Shown here piece by piece: positions 11,234 through 22,900 of a stretch of DNA of 64,000 nucleotides (the stretch's first letter is position 1; each line of letters opens with the position of its first letter). Location: positions 17,692,501-17,756,500 of the forward strand of contig NC_077239.1 in NCBI RefSeq assembly GCF_947179165.1, read 5' to 3'. The translations under genes were made by a program, and so were the position numbers. This DNA is from Solanum dulcamara. Lineage: Eukaryota > Streptophyta > Magnoliopsida > Solanales > Solanaceae. The notes below the pieces were generated by a model, which did not search any database, was not told the origin of the DNA, and saw only the letters and a program-made list of their open reading frames with translations.

Positions 11234-14200
11234 ATGGCTGGTGACGACGTACCTCCTCCATCACCACCCAAAATTGAGTCTAATTCTCCCTACTTTCTCG
11301 ATCCTCAAGATCAACCTGAGGACTATATCATGCCTACTCGTTTCAAGGGCGACAATTTTGATGAATGGACAACCGCATCAAATACCGTTGTCGTGGGTCA
11401 ACACTTTACTTCCGATCAATGGAAGGCTATTACGGGATTTTTTGATAATGCTATAATTCCAGAAAATCGTTTGAATGGTAAGTTTGATGTTTCTTCTTGG
11501 ATTATTGACACCGGTGCTACTCATCATGTTACCGGTGAGAAATCTTGATTGTTTGATGTTCATACTGTTGATTGTCCTGTTGGTTTGCCTAATGGTGAAA
11601 ATGTGCTTGCTTCTTTGGAAGTTTCCGTTCGACTATCAGATAAAATCACCTTACATCATGTCCTTTATGTTCCTTATTTACGTTGCAACTCTCTTCGTCC
11701 CCCAACTTACTGATAATTTACTCACTATTGTCTCTTTTAATTCTTATATGTGTGCTATTCAGGACCCACTGAAGGAGCTGATTAGAAAGGGAGTTAGGAG
11801 GGACGGACTATACTATTTTAGCAAACCAAATGTGGTGCAAGATGTGTCTACTGTCATGGCAGTGTCAGCATTGGAATTATGGCATCGACGATTGGGGCAT
11901 CCTTACGAGAGAGTAATTAAGTTGCTTCCTCATGTTAATAGTGATAAGAGCAGTTTAGCAAAGGATTGTGAAGTGTGTTTACGTGCTAAGCATCCTAGAG
12001 ACAAATTTTCTTTAAGTGATAATAAAGCATCTACAATATTTGAGAAAATACATTGTAATTTGTGGGATCCATATCGACATATTTCGTCATGTGGAGATCG
12101 TTATTTTCTAAAAATTGTTGATGATTTTTCCTGAGCTATTTGGATCTACTTGTTGGATGATAAAACAGAAATGTTTCAGATGTTTATGGCTTTTGTTGCT
12201 ATGGTTGATCAACAACTTAATCAAATAATTAAAGTTGTACAAAGTGATAATGGTACCGAATTTAATTATTTGATCGATTATTTTTTCGCCACTGGTATTC
12301 TGTTTCAAATCTCTTGTGTGGGTACTCCACAACAGAATGAGAGAGTAGAGAGAAAGCATAAACATGTGTTGAATATTGCGAGAGCTCTAAGATTTCAGGC
12401 CAATTTGCCTTTCTAGGGTGAATGTGTTCATGCTGCATCTCATCTCATAAATCGTACCCCCACACTCAATTTACAAAATAAAACACCTTTCGAAATTTTA
12501 TTCAATAAACCTCCTTCTTTCGATGTTATTCGTACCTTTGGGTGTTTGTGCTTTACTCATAATCAAAAAATTCAGGGTGACAAATTTGCCAGTCGGAGAA
12601 GAAAGTATTTGTTTGTGGGATATCCATTTAGTAAGAAGGGGTGGCGGTTGTTTGATTTTGATACGAAGGAATTCTTTGTCTCTCGTAATGTGAAGTTTGT
12701 GGAGGATGTGTTTCCTTTTGCTTGTCCGGATGATGTTCATATTTCATCTACTTTTTTTGATGTGGATATTGAAATCGAGGATGATTTTATGATGTACGGA
12801 GATGACTTAGGGGGCGAAGTTGATAGTTCGAAGGCTGTTGGGAAGCAGCCACAAACAACAGCCCAACCAGCGCCTTCTGGCAGCCAAGATGAGCTGCAGC
12901 CAACGGCCACTGCCCAGCCTGCTGGGAATCCAGTGCCCGCTGGCAGTGAGGGGGGGCAACAATACCATACTCCAGCCACGAATGTGGAAGGTGGCTTGGG
13001 GAGTTGTTTTCGGAAGAAATTTTCCTCTATTTTGCTTCGTGATCACGTGACATACTCAGTTTTTGCTAATAGTCTGTCTTCTACTACTTCGGTTAACAAA
13101 CAATCCTCAGGTACTTCCTATCCTTTAGCACACTATATTAATTGTGGCAATTTCTCTGTAAATTATCGTAAGTTTCTTGCAGCTATTATTTTGGATAAGG
13201 ATCTTAAGACCTTCAAAGAAGCTATGAAACACGAAGGGTGGAGACATTCAATGAAAGAAGAGATACGTGCTTTGGAAGATAATGGTACATGGACTTTGGA
13301 ACATCTTCCTCCGGGTAAGAAAGAACTTGGTAATCAATGGGTGTACAAGACCAAGTTTTTGTCAAATGTAGATGTGGAACGGCTCAAATCGCGCTTGGTT
13401 GTGTTGGGAAATCATTAACAAGTAGGGACTGACTATAATAAAACTTTTGCTCCGGTCGCCAAATGACTACTGTACGAGCCTTCCTAGTCATTGCAGCATC
13501 CAAAAATTGGGAACTTCACCAAATGGATGTTCATAACGCTTTTTTGCATGGTGACCTTAATGAGGAGGTATATATGAAGATCCCTTCCGGATTTGAAAGT
13601 CCAGATCCTATGTTGGTGTGTCGTTTGCGCAAATCGCTGTATGGGTTGAAATAAGCCCCTGGATGTTGGTTTGCAAAATTGGTGACTGTTTTGAAAGGGT
13701 ACGGTTTTCTACAATCTTATTCTGATTATTCTCTTTTTATATTTACTAGAGGGAATATTCATATTAATATCTTGGTTTATGTTGATGATCTTATTATTTC
13801 CGAGAATGATTCAGCTGCACTTGCAACTTTCAAAGCCTATTTGAGTGCGTGTTTCAAAATGAAAGACCTTGGGTCTCTCAAATATTTTTTGAGTATTGAA
13901 GTAGCTCTCATCAGGGTTGTTTTTGTGTCCACACAAGTATACTCTTGATATTGTCTCTGAAGCAGGGTTGTTAGGTGCAAAGCCAAATGGATTTCCTATT
14001 GAGCAAAATCATAAACTTGCTCTTGCAAATAGAGATTTGTTGTCGGATTCGGAGGTCTACCGTAGATTAGTTGGGCGTTTGATTTATTTGGGAGTCACTC
14101 AACCAGACTTGGCATACTTTGTTCATATTTTGTCTCAATTCATGCAAGAACCCCGAATTGAACATTGGGAAGCGGCCTTGCGAGTGGTCCATTATTTGAA

Positions 14201-14729
14201 AAGCACCCCAGGACAGGGTATTTTGTTACGTGCCGACAGTGAGTTGACTTTACAGGGATGGTGTGATTCTGGTTTGGCGGCTTGTCTGCTTACTCATCGC
14301 TCGTTGACAGGTTGGCTAGTATTTCTAAGTCAATCTCCCATCTCTTGGAAGATAAAGAAACAGCACACAATTTCTAGATCTTCTGCAGAAGCTGAATATA
14401 GGTCTATGGTTGCGGTCACTTGTGAGTTGAAGTGGCTGAAAGGTCTGTTGTTGAGTTTAGGTATACAACATCCCAAGGCGATCAAATTATTTTGTGATAG
14501 TCAGTTTGCTTTGCACATTGCAAAAATTCCGGTTTTTCATGAACGAACAAAGCATATTGAGGTCGATTGTTACTTTGTTCGTGATGCAATTAATGAAGGT
14601 TTGATCTCTCCGTCGCACGTTTCAACATCTTCACAATTGGCATACATTTTTACCAAAGCTCTCGGCAAAACTCAGTTTGACTTCTTGCTTTTTAAGTTGG
14701 GCATTTTTGATTCCCATGCTCCAACTTGA
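11234..14729 (+). pseudogene. Copia gag-pol relic (gag mostly deleted)
   Basis: The frame opens at ATG 11234 with a short gag N-terminus (about 45 residues, MAGDDVPPPSPP start), then jumps almost directly to the protease region with the active-site motif DTGA. The gag body and its zinc knuckle are therefore absent. Next come the integrase zinc region (HRRLGH..CEVC), the core motif QSDNGTEF, reverse transcriptase with the catalytic YVDD at about 13780, and RNase H (SRSSAEAEY, HIEVDCYFVRDAI). In-frame stops at 11546, 12132, 12414, 13416 and 13652 and frame changes near 11690, 13463 and 13917 break it. Several stops fit C-to-T or G-to-A changes of Gln or Trp codons, as expected from decay of methylated DNA. 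It resembles RE1-type copia; I do not assign a lineage. Confidence 0.9.
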
Positions 14730-14743
14730 GGGGGGGGGGGGAG
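14726..14743 (+). other. Copia polypurine tract
   Basis: A purine run of TTGA followed by 12 Gs and GAG lies immediately before the 3' LTR, in the expected PPT position. The long G run may have expanded by slippage. Confidence 0.8.
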
Positions 14744-14925
14744 TATTGCAGTATAATATCTTTATATATTTGGTAGCATATTTGTAGGGAAGTAATTAAC
14801 ATATAATTCTTTGTATATTTGGTAGCATATTAAGGAGATATTTAGTTTCCTTATTTCAATATTGTATCACATATATATTCTCTCTTGGGGGAATGAATAA
14901 ATGGTAGATTGTACAGTTCTTTTCA
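14744..14925 (+). repeat. 3' LTR of the copia element
   Basis: The 182-bp LTR is near-identical to the 5' LTR apart from one 49-bp unit fewer and a 5-bp gap. It ends TTTTCA and is followed by the AATTG target duplication. Confidence 0.85.
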
Positions 14926-14930
14926 AATTG

Positions 14931-15831
14931 ACACTTAAATGTATACACACGTATCTTACGTGACATAATACACGTAAGACGTTGGATAGGATGTCGCATA
15001 GAACGCTAATTGCCACTTAGGATGTTAAGTAAGACGACTTGTTTAACTCTATACAAGTTTAAATGTCTACTTGTACTTACCCAAAGTTGAAAGACATGAA
15101 TACCAGATGAAAGCAAATTAAAAGACATGTTTATTTGTTATGCCTTAGCAATATATATGAAGTAAATGAGTTTTTGGTCTTTTCTGTCTCAATCGGGACG
15201 AGAAGATATCCAAACCTTTGCTTCAATGCAATTTTTTAAACTTCACTTTCCTAGATAATGCAAATAAGAAGATAGAAAAGAACATTAACAATAAAGTCAG
15301 GAAGGCTGAAAACAAGTCCGATTCATGTAGTAGATTAGCAAGACGCTACTATTATGTCCATCCCAATTCCAATACGACCTCCATGCTTCATTAAATGAAT
15401 CTAGAACGCAAATTAGAGTACCTCTCTTTCTTTCATAATTTTCAAAAATTTCTCAAAAATCTGTTGCAAATATGTCACAAGTATCAAATCACGTTTTCGT
15501 GAAAATTCAACAAGAGTATTCTCAATGATGCCAGATTTGAAGGTGTCTAATTGACTATTGTGCGGTACATTAATAAGCAACATGGAAGGGAGCCAAATAA
15601 TTCTTCAACAATAATTCAGTTTGACCAAATTAAAGCACATAAATAAAATCAGAATCCCTGCAAAGAAACTGAATTATATACAACAGTCATTGCTGACAAA
15701 TGTACTTTCTTTCATCCCCTTATTTTTTCTCACCCATTTTAAATTTGTTTCTCCTCACAAGTCACAACACTCCTTAGCATTTTTTCCTTCTTCATGTTAA
15801 CTTAACTCTTAACAGAATTTTATTCATTACA
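14931..15831. other. Intergenic DNA with possible old exon fragments on minus
   Basis: On the minus strand about 15650-15410 reads as an open frame containing NSQLDTFKSGIIENTLVEF and LQQIFEKFLKIMKERE, preceded by a TTTCTTTGCAG acceptor-like site near 15660. Around 15240-15170 a second short frame contains ALKQRFGYLLVPIETEKTK after a TATCTAG acceptor-like site. No family is recognised and the segments do not join cleanly. They could be gene relics or chance frames. Confidence 0.25.
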
Positions 15832-16929
15832 GGGTCCAACTTTGCTTTTAAAATCAAACTATTTCATAATTTCAAACAATAATTAAACTCTCCTTTTTAT
15901 CTTAATTAAAATTTTAAAATGCCTATTATACCCTTTTATTATCAATTTTTTTTACTTCTTTAGAAATCATGATATTTTTATTTTTATTTAATGTAAAAAA
16001 TAATTCATAAAAGTATAAATATTATTTTTTGGATAAAAAAGTGAAAAATATTAATCAAGTATATAAGTTAATGATGTTCTATAATGAAGTAAATTATTAT
16101 AATGAGAAAATTAATTTTATAAATTAATAATCAAAACTCTAATATTTATTTATACAAGTAAAAATAGTAGAGAATAATAATTATACAAATATATTTCAAT
16201 GTAGGAAATATAAATAATTAATTTAATTAAGGACAAATTTTTAAAAATTGTATCATTTATATTTTAAGTTATTTTATATTATAATTTATGTAATACTCCA
16301 TCAATGTCAATCAAAACTTATTTATTTATATAGAAGAGAATACCTACCGTCATTTATATTACTTGACTCTCATTCTAAAAATAGTTATGTTAATTTACTT
16401 GTCCAATTTATGAAATTTAACAAAATTTTAATATCTTTTTATTTCTACCATTAGCATTAAATCGCAGCATAAAGTAGTAATAATTAAATTTAAGGTTTCA
16501 AAATATTATTAATAATGTTAGTTTAGTAAAATACACCTCTTATTAATTTTTTTTAAGGGGTGTCATATATAAAAAAAAGAGTCAAGTAATATGAAATACA
16601 TGGAGTAAAATAGTGGAGAAAAGAAAAAATATATGTATACATACATATACACACACTTAATGCATATTATATTGAAATAACGGTCATAAGTATAATATTA
16701 AATTTTGTGATAAATTCTTAAAAATATTATTCTACTTATAATGTTAAAGAACTCAAAGAAAAAGTTATAAATATCTATGTTAAAAGGTAAATTATATATA
16801 ATATAAAGAGATATTAAATAGATGTGATATAACAAGAGTAAAATGGACAATGCATAGGATAAAAGGGGAAATTTGATTATTATTTAAAATTGAGGGAGAA
16901 GTTTAATTTTAAAAGTAAAGTTAGGGAGT
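15832..16929. mobile_element. Inverted-repeat element of about 1.1 kb (MITE or foldback type)
   Basis: The left end (AACTTTGCTTTTAAAATCAA region, 15832-15905) is matched in inverted orientation by the right end (16850-16929, reverse complement AACTTTACTTTTAAAATTAA region) over about 70 bp with scattered differences. The interior is very AT-rich with no coding region. The target duplication is not clear, so the superfamily is unassigned. Confidence 0.5.
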
Positions 16930-17619
16930 GAAAATAATTTTCACAATAAAGAATTCTCGGGACTCGCCCACAATGTCTAGTATGTCTATTTTATCTCTAT
17001 ATCATTTATTTGAGGAAAAACTAAAGTGGATGTGTCGGAAAGATTTAAATTTAATTTTTTGGATGAGCTTGAAGGTAGTGAAATTATATTTTAAAAAATC
17101 ATAAATTTTGTGTCTTAATTTCAAAATATTGAACTTTTTTATTTTTTCTATCTTATAAAATGATATATTGAAAATATGAAAACTTTGGATTTTTTGTGGA
17201 GTTGTCCATTTTTGTGTTCGGTTATAGAAGATCAGAGATTGATTTTTTTTTTTATGGTAAACAACTTACCACGTTGGTTTAGATGGACTATATAAATACA
17301 TATTTAAAAATCATAATTACATATAAAAATTATGTATAATTTATATTTAAAAAATAAGGTAGATATTAATTTTTTGCACTCTTGATTCGTATTCAAGTTT
17401 TTGTCTTTATAGTGATTAGATTTTCTGCTTTTACTTCCTAGTTTGATTTATATATTTATTTTGATAATTCCAAGAGTTCATTACATGTTCAAAATAACTT
17501 GTATTTATTTAATTAATAATGATTATTTAAATCAAATATTATCGGGACATCTTGATATTTATAAAAACAAAAATAGTAAAAAGATAATGATAAACTAATT
17601 CAAATTAATATCTCTGTAG
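16930..17619. other. Gene-free AT-rich stretch
   Basis: Very AT-rich DNA in which I see no gene or definable repeat. Confidence 0.55.
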
Positions 17620-17735
17620 AATATATCTTAACAAACTAATTACTAATAAATCAACTATTAATCAGGATTTATTCAAAAAAATTAAAGCAATAAATTAAAG
17701 TTACTGCACTTCAAAAGCATAATTCTAATAGCTCT
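17620..17735 (-). repeat. Repeat shared with 62,200-62,315; candidate 3' LTR of the base copia element
   Basis: Segments such as ATCAACTATTAA..TTTATTCAAAAAA and CAAAAGCATAATTCTAA occur in the same order and orientation here and near 62,225-62,310. The two copies bracket the nested cluster. Because the copia relics between them are on the minus strand, this would be the 3' side LTR. This is inference from similarity over about 100 bp. Confidence 0.4.
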
Positions 17736-17955
17736 CTTGCTTGAGAAACTGCAGATTCTAGACTTGACTAAAATTAATCTCACAAACAAATTTGTCAATT
17801 CATTTTTATCTTGTAGTTAATTTGATTCATGTCTTTAATTTGTAGCTCTTGATTATCAACAAATTGTGGCTTGTGTTCGTCTTCCGTTGGATTAAAATCT
17901 CCTATTCAGTGGAATCAAAGATTCGACAATAATATTCTCTGAATAACCATTTAAA

Positions 17956-18309
17956 CTATTTTTTCATTAGTTGGTCAACACTCAATAACTTTTTATCAAT
18001 ACCATGCACATAAGGATAACATCTGCAATTATTGTTGTATCCAATCTTGTTTCGATTGCAACAGTACATTTTTGTTTTGCAAGAATATATATAGTCACTA
18101 TTTGCAATTTTGACTTTCTTATTTTTCATAGGGCTGAACTCTTTAAAAAGATTTCTTTCATATGTCAGGTAGTTTGTACAACCATTGTCAATCATTTAAA
18201 AATTAGATTTTTTATTGATAGTATGTTGCCACAAATAAATAATTTTCTTCTTTTTTCATTGGTGACTTGAGCATCTGCTTCATCTTTTTTGAAATTTGCT
18301 TTAGCAAAT
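17956..18309 (-). pseudogene. Copia element fragment: gag end and protease (minus strand)
   Basis: The minus strand encodes a linker ending ANFKKDEADAQVTNE, then MIDNGCTNYLTYERNLFKE, the region around a copia protease active site (usual DSGCTNHLT; here DNGCTN, with the Ser changed). VKIANSDY and LLSVDQLMKK further on are the usual protease and post-protease blocks. It stops near 17956. The upstream gag of the same element lies at 34,457-35,047 and 57,790-57,980 on the same strand, separated by later insertions. Confidence 0.75.
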
Positions 18310-18325
18310 CACAATGCAATGATAT

Positions 18326-20822
18326 TGTTACACCCTGAGAGGATATCCTAGGCGTGATCAGCACTCGAAGACCATGACTGGTCCCAAGAGAACCACTTGG
18401 CCTGGCTAACTTTCTCAGTGGAAGAATTAACTCATGAAAATATTTCAGTGGGAAAAAATAGTATATACAAACTTAACTTCTCAAAATAAAATCTCAATAC
18501 TCAAATATATATAGAATATAACTCAATGTTTTAAAATTATGAACTCTAAATATAACTGAATAAACTCTGTCTGTGACTAGTCTATGAAGCTTCTAAAACT
18601 GACTCTGAAATAGGTACCGGGATAGGCCCACGGCTACCTCAAACTGGTAAATAAATATAAAAATTTAAAGACTCAAGAGCGCCTATGATTGTAAAGAGGT
18701 CTCACCAAAACTGGGTGGAATTCTGATCTCCAATGATGTGCCTGTTGGGGATCTCTACCACCTGTGTCTGCATCATAAAATGATACAGCGCAAAATGGCG
18801 TCAGTACATGGAATGTACAGTATGTAAAATAGCTGAAAGGAAACTTATTCAAAGATACTCAACTCAACTCAACTCATAGGAATCAACTCTGAAAATAACT
18901 CAACTCAATAAAACATGCAATATGTGTAAAAGACTTCTTTAAAAGATATGAATAAGTAAATGTAACTCAGTATATAAAAATATAATACTTTACTTCTTGG
19001 GGAGTTTCTCTAGACGACAACCATCACTTATGAGCTAGTGATGATACAACAAAATATTTTCGTTGCGACAGCCGTCCAATACTTTGCCAGGGTAAGGGAT
19101 GCAAGCTAATCTCTGGATCCAATAAAAGTCCTCTTTTGGGAAAATGAGGAGTCGCCCGAATGAACGGTACGATCTTATCCTACGCTGGCTACATAGCTTA
19201 TGGGCTTTGAATTGTTTTATACTCTTATCCAAATCGATGCTCAATACTACTCCCAAAATATGGTTTATTATGCTCATAAATCAAGCAAGTATATTTACTT
19301 CATTAACTCATTTAGTCTCTTTTGAACTTAAATCAAATCTCATCTAATCTCAACTCATCTCTTCTCTTTAAAACAAGTATAATCTCCACTGAGTGAATGC
19401 ATTTAAAATAAAAATATAATTTAACTTCTTAACTCAATCTCAAAATAGATATTTTAATGTAATAATGTTCAACTCGTTTATACTCAAAATACTCATGCTC
19501 AAAATAATAATTAAAAAACTTCTCAAACTTATGCTCAAAATAATAACTAAGAGACTTTTCAAAATCATACTCAAAATAATAACTAAGTGATTTCTCAAAC
19601 TCATGCTCAAAATAATAACTAAGAAACTTCTCATACCCATTTAAACTCAATGCTCATGTTCTTTCAAAACTCAATAAATATGCATAGACTCCGTTTAAAT
19701 CATACTTTATTTAATGCATGAAAACCATTCTCATCAACTCAAAATAAATACATGTTAATATAATAATCATCAACTCAACTAGGGTTGATATGAATGAAAC
19801 CATGAACAACAATCTCAAGAACTCAAGGTGTAGAATCAATAATAATCTCAATGCATAATTATATAGAACTCAATGAACGAAGAAATTACTCATTCGAAAC
19901 TCTAGAAACTAGGGGTAAAACTCCATTCAACTCTTTAACGATAGAATTTAGATGTATGGCGCATGAAGAAACTCAATACAACGCTATAAATAGCCTTACA
20001 TACTTGGAAGATTAGAACTCGAAAAATAATAGCTTTCTTGGAGGAAACCTTTGATCTTGGAACCTTGAGCCTGATATCGAGAAAAAAAACTCTTTTATAA
20101 AGTATTTTTAGAGTGGAAGAACTTGGAGAAACCTTGGGTGAAGGGCTTCTCTTTGATTTTGAATTTTTGACTTGAAAGCCTTAGGGTTCTTGATGAAGAA
20201 GAGGAATCCTAGGTTAGTTTTGACAGAGTTTTTTGAGACTAGATTGTTTGAATTGATGATTATGAGAGGAAAATAAGTTAGTTGTATGATATACTCAGTT
20301 AAAACACTCAAAAATGACTTAGTATAGGTCTAAAAAGCTTAAGAAAGAACCAAAATAGCCCTGAAAGATGTGCAGGAATTTTCTGATAATTTGACTTCTA
20401 TGACTCGTAGAAAACTCTACTGGTCGTAGAGTTGAGTCATAACTATTTATTCTTTGGAAGCCTCTAGTAAAATAGTTATACCTTTTTACTCTGAACACGG
20501 AATGAGGAAAACTTAGTGGTTTTGAAAAGGGGACTCAAGAACTTTTAATTTGATAGGTCATAAGCTACCTAATTCTTTATATTCTAGGAGATATGATCGT
20601 TTGAAGTTGACCTAAGTAAAATCTTTTACCATAACTCAATCGTAAGGAAGCTTTCACCTTGACTTTGTGCTAGAGGATCCTTATGACCTTAATTCATCTC
20701 CAAATCTATTCTCACACTAAAGAATTAACCTCCACACTTTCACACAATTATGAATCATTCTGTACAACCCCATACACAGGAAGGATGGCTCGGTTTTAGC
20801 TTTAAAAATTTGGGGTGTTACG
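18326..20822 (-). repeat. 3' LTR of G2
   Basis: Read on minus it starts GTAACACCCC near 20821 and ends at 18326 (plus-strand TGTTACACCC). It is about 2.5 kb, some 600 bp longer than the partner LTR, which has an internal deletion. It contains a 36-bp minisatellite. Confidence 0.8.
19491..19634. repeat. 36-bp minisatellite, 4 units, in the G2 3' LTR
   Basis: Units of 36 bp begin at 19491, 19527, 19563 and 19599 with ACTCATGCTCAAAATAATAA and diverge slightly. The partner LTR has six units. Open frames across it (FEHEFEKSLSYY repeats) are artefacts of the 12-codon period. Confidence 0.9.
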
Positions 20823-22900
20823 ATATCTCCCCCTTGGGATCATTCGTACTCAAATGATGACCAAGGTAGGAAATTGAACAAGGCACAAGCGTAAATCAAG
20901 AACTCAGATACTCAAACACTCAAACAATCAATTCATCATTACTCGAACTCAAGAATACTCATCACATACTTAAACTCGGAATGAACATCAACTATAAGAT
21001 AGGAAAAAAGAATATTACCATCAATATCATCATTGGAAGGCACGAATGCAATGCAAGAACTCAAAGACTTAAGCTCGTGGATAACCCACTTAATTACTAA
21101 AATTCAAGAAGGTACTATCTCAGAGATAGGAATAGGAACATTACCTTCAACATCGATACTAAAGCAAAAATGAGAGGAGGGTTATAATCTCCAAGGTTTT
21201 CATCAAAATTTCTCATAACTTCGGAAAAAAAGCTTATAAGCCTAATATAAGACTATGACCACTATGAATTAAGCGACATGTCTGATAGCTTTCGAGGTTA
21301 AATACTTTTCTTTCTACATGCAACTCTTCTCAACTGCAACTCATAACTCCCACAAGGATACATATGACTACCTTCACTAAGGTCTAGGACTCCAAGTCTA
21401 ACTGCATGCTCTTATTATGTTCAAGCCTAATGCTAACTCACAGGGTACTACACATGATATAATTATGCTAATCTAGACCACAAGCTCCATGTTCTATACC
21501 TTTATAGAAAACCTCATCTCAAGAGTACTACTTCTTTCCATTATATTCAACCAACCTCGAGCCCAGATCAAGAAGCACCTAATGCATCGTGCATTCATCC
21601 ACATGCCATCAATACCATATTCAAGCCTAGTTCTATAACCATACCATCTCACTCTTCCTCTATGTCTATAGCATTAAATGGAATAAGCACACCACAACTA
21701 TCAAAATAAGGAACACCTAGTCTCTTCCATTTGCCACCACTCATCTATTATCATCAACATCACTATCAAGATTGAAAAGAAAGGATCACTGAAAGGCTTA
21801 GAGCAACAAATCATAAGCATGATTCATTCAAGAAATCTGATCTGAGAACATTCACAACATTCATGATCTCACTAGCCTTTTAAGGCCTATCATGGGTTTA
21901 TGAAACTGAGCATACTCTAAAACATGAAAGCATATAACATGTACCATATAACATATGGATGGAAATTGGTAGATTCAAGGAATAAGACCGAAATCGCTGA
22001 AGGAAGTTACCACTTTTTACTTTAGGAACTGAGCATGAACATGAATCACTATGAAGTACCTAAGTATGGGCCACGGGTATGAATCACGGGTATGGATCTC
22101 ATACACAGGGAAGGCGTAGGGTATCACCTCGACTGTAGTATAAGGAATGTAAGAGATGGAAACACACTAATGTCTCATCTTGGTCAACTCATTACTCCTT
22201 AAAATTCAAGACCTACTTTAGTTCATTACCTCATCATATCCCCTTTAGCTCGAAGGCCACTACTCTAGCCTGCGGTCTGATTCTCTACACTTAGCTATAA
22301 GCACACTGCTCTACACGGAAGAGTATCACTACTCACAAGAACACTTAAACTCTCCGATTATACTATACCCAAAGATACCAAACTTCTATTGGGGCCTCAT
22401 TCTAAGATACTTTCCTTAACTTCTTTCTATCTTTTAGGTATCTTTCTATACTTGATGCTTTTATTGGCGTACACATCCATTTTTCCTAACTCTTATGATA
22501 TAACCTCTTCTCTTTAGCCTGTTAACTCTCATCTTCTAGGTTCACATATTCCTAATTAGTTGAAGGAAACTTGAACTATAACGGGGGACTCATCATTATC
22601 TATGTACAACTCCATTCGACCTAATTTTTATGGATACTAATAAAAAGAAAAACTCACATCCAGCCTTCTTCACATTAGAAGGTAAATGATACTACCTAGT
22701 CACCCAAAGCAACACATAAAATTAGAGCCTCATACACCTTTATACTATCTCGGATACACATATTAAGCCCCTTCTTACAAAATGACTTAGCCTCAATTCA
22801 CTGTTTACATCTAAGGGTCACATACCCTCCATTCGTAACACACACTCCTTGCAAGTTAATATCTAAATCTCTCACATATGCTATGTTAAGCCTACTAAAT

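Larger units (their letters stand above)
10957..14925 (+). mobile_element. Ty1/copia retrotransposon, complete ends but defective
   Basis: Two LTRs (10957-11192 and 14744-14925) bracket a PBS, a gag-pol relic and a polypurine tract. The 5-bp sequence AATTG precedes the left LTR (10952-10956) and follows the right LTR (14926-14930), a target-site duplication showing one insertion event. The pol order PR-IN-RT-RNaseH is the copia order. The coding region has stops and frameshifts and most of gag is missing, so the element cannot move by itself. Confidence 0.9.

Noticed and set aside
11475..11700. N-terminal half of the 219-aa frame as a leucine-rich membrane protein
   Set aside because: It is the out-of-frame reading of copia protease-linker sequence; only the part after about 11,700 is the real pol frame.
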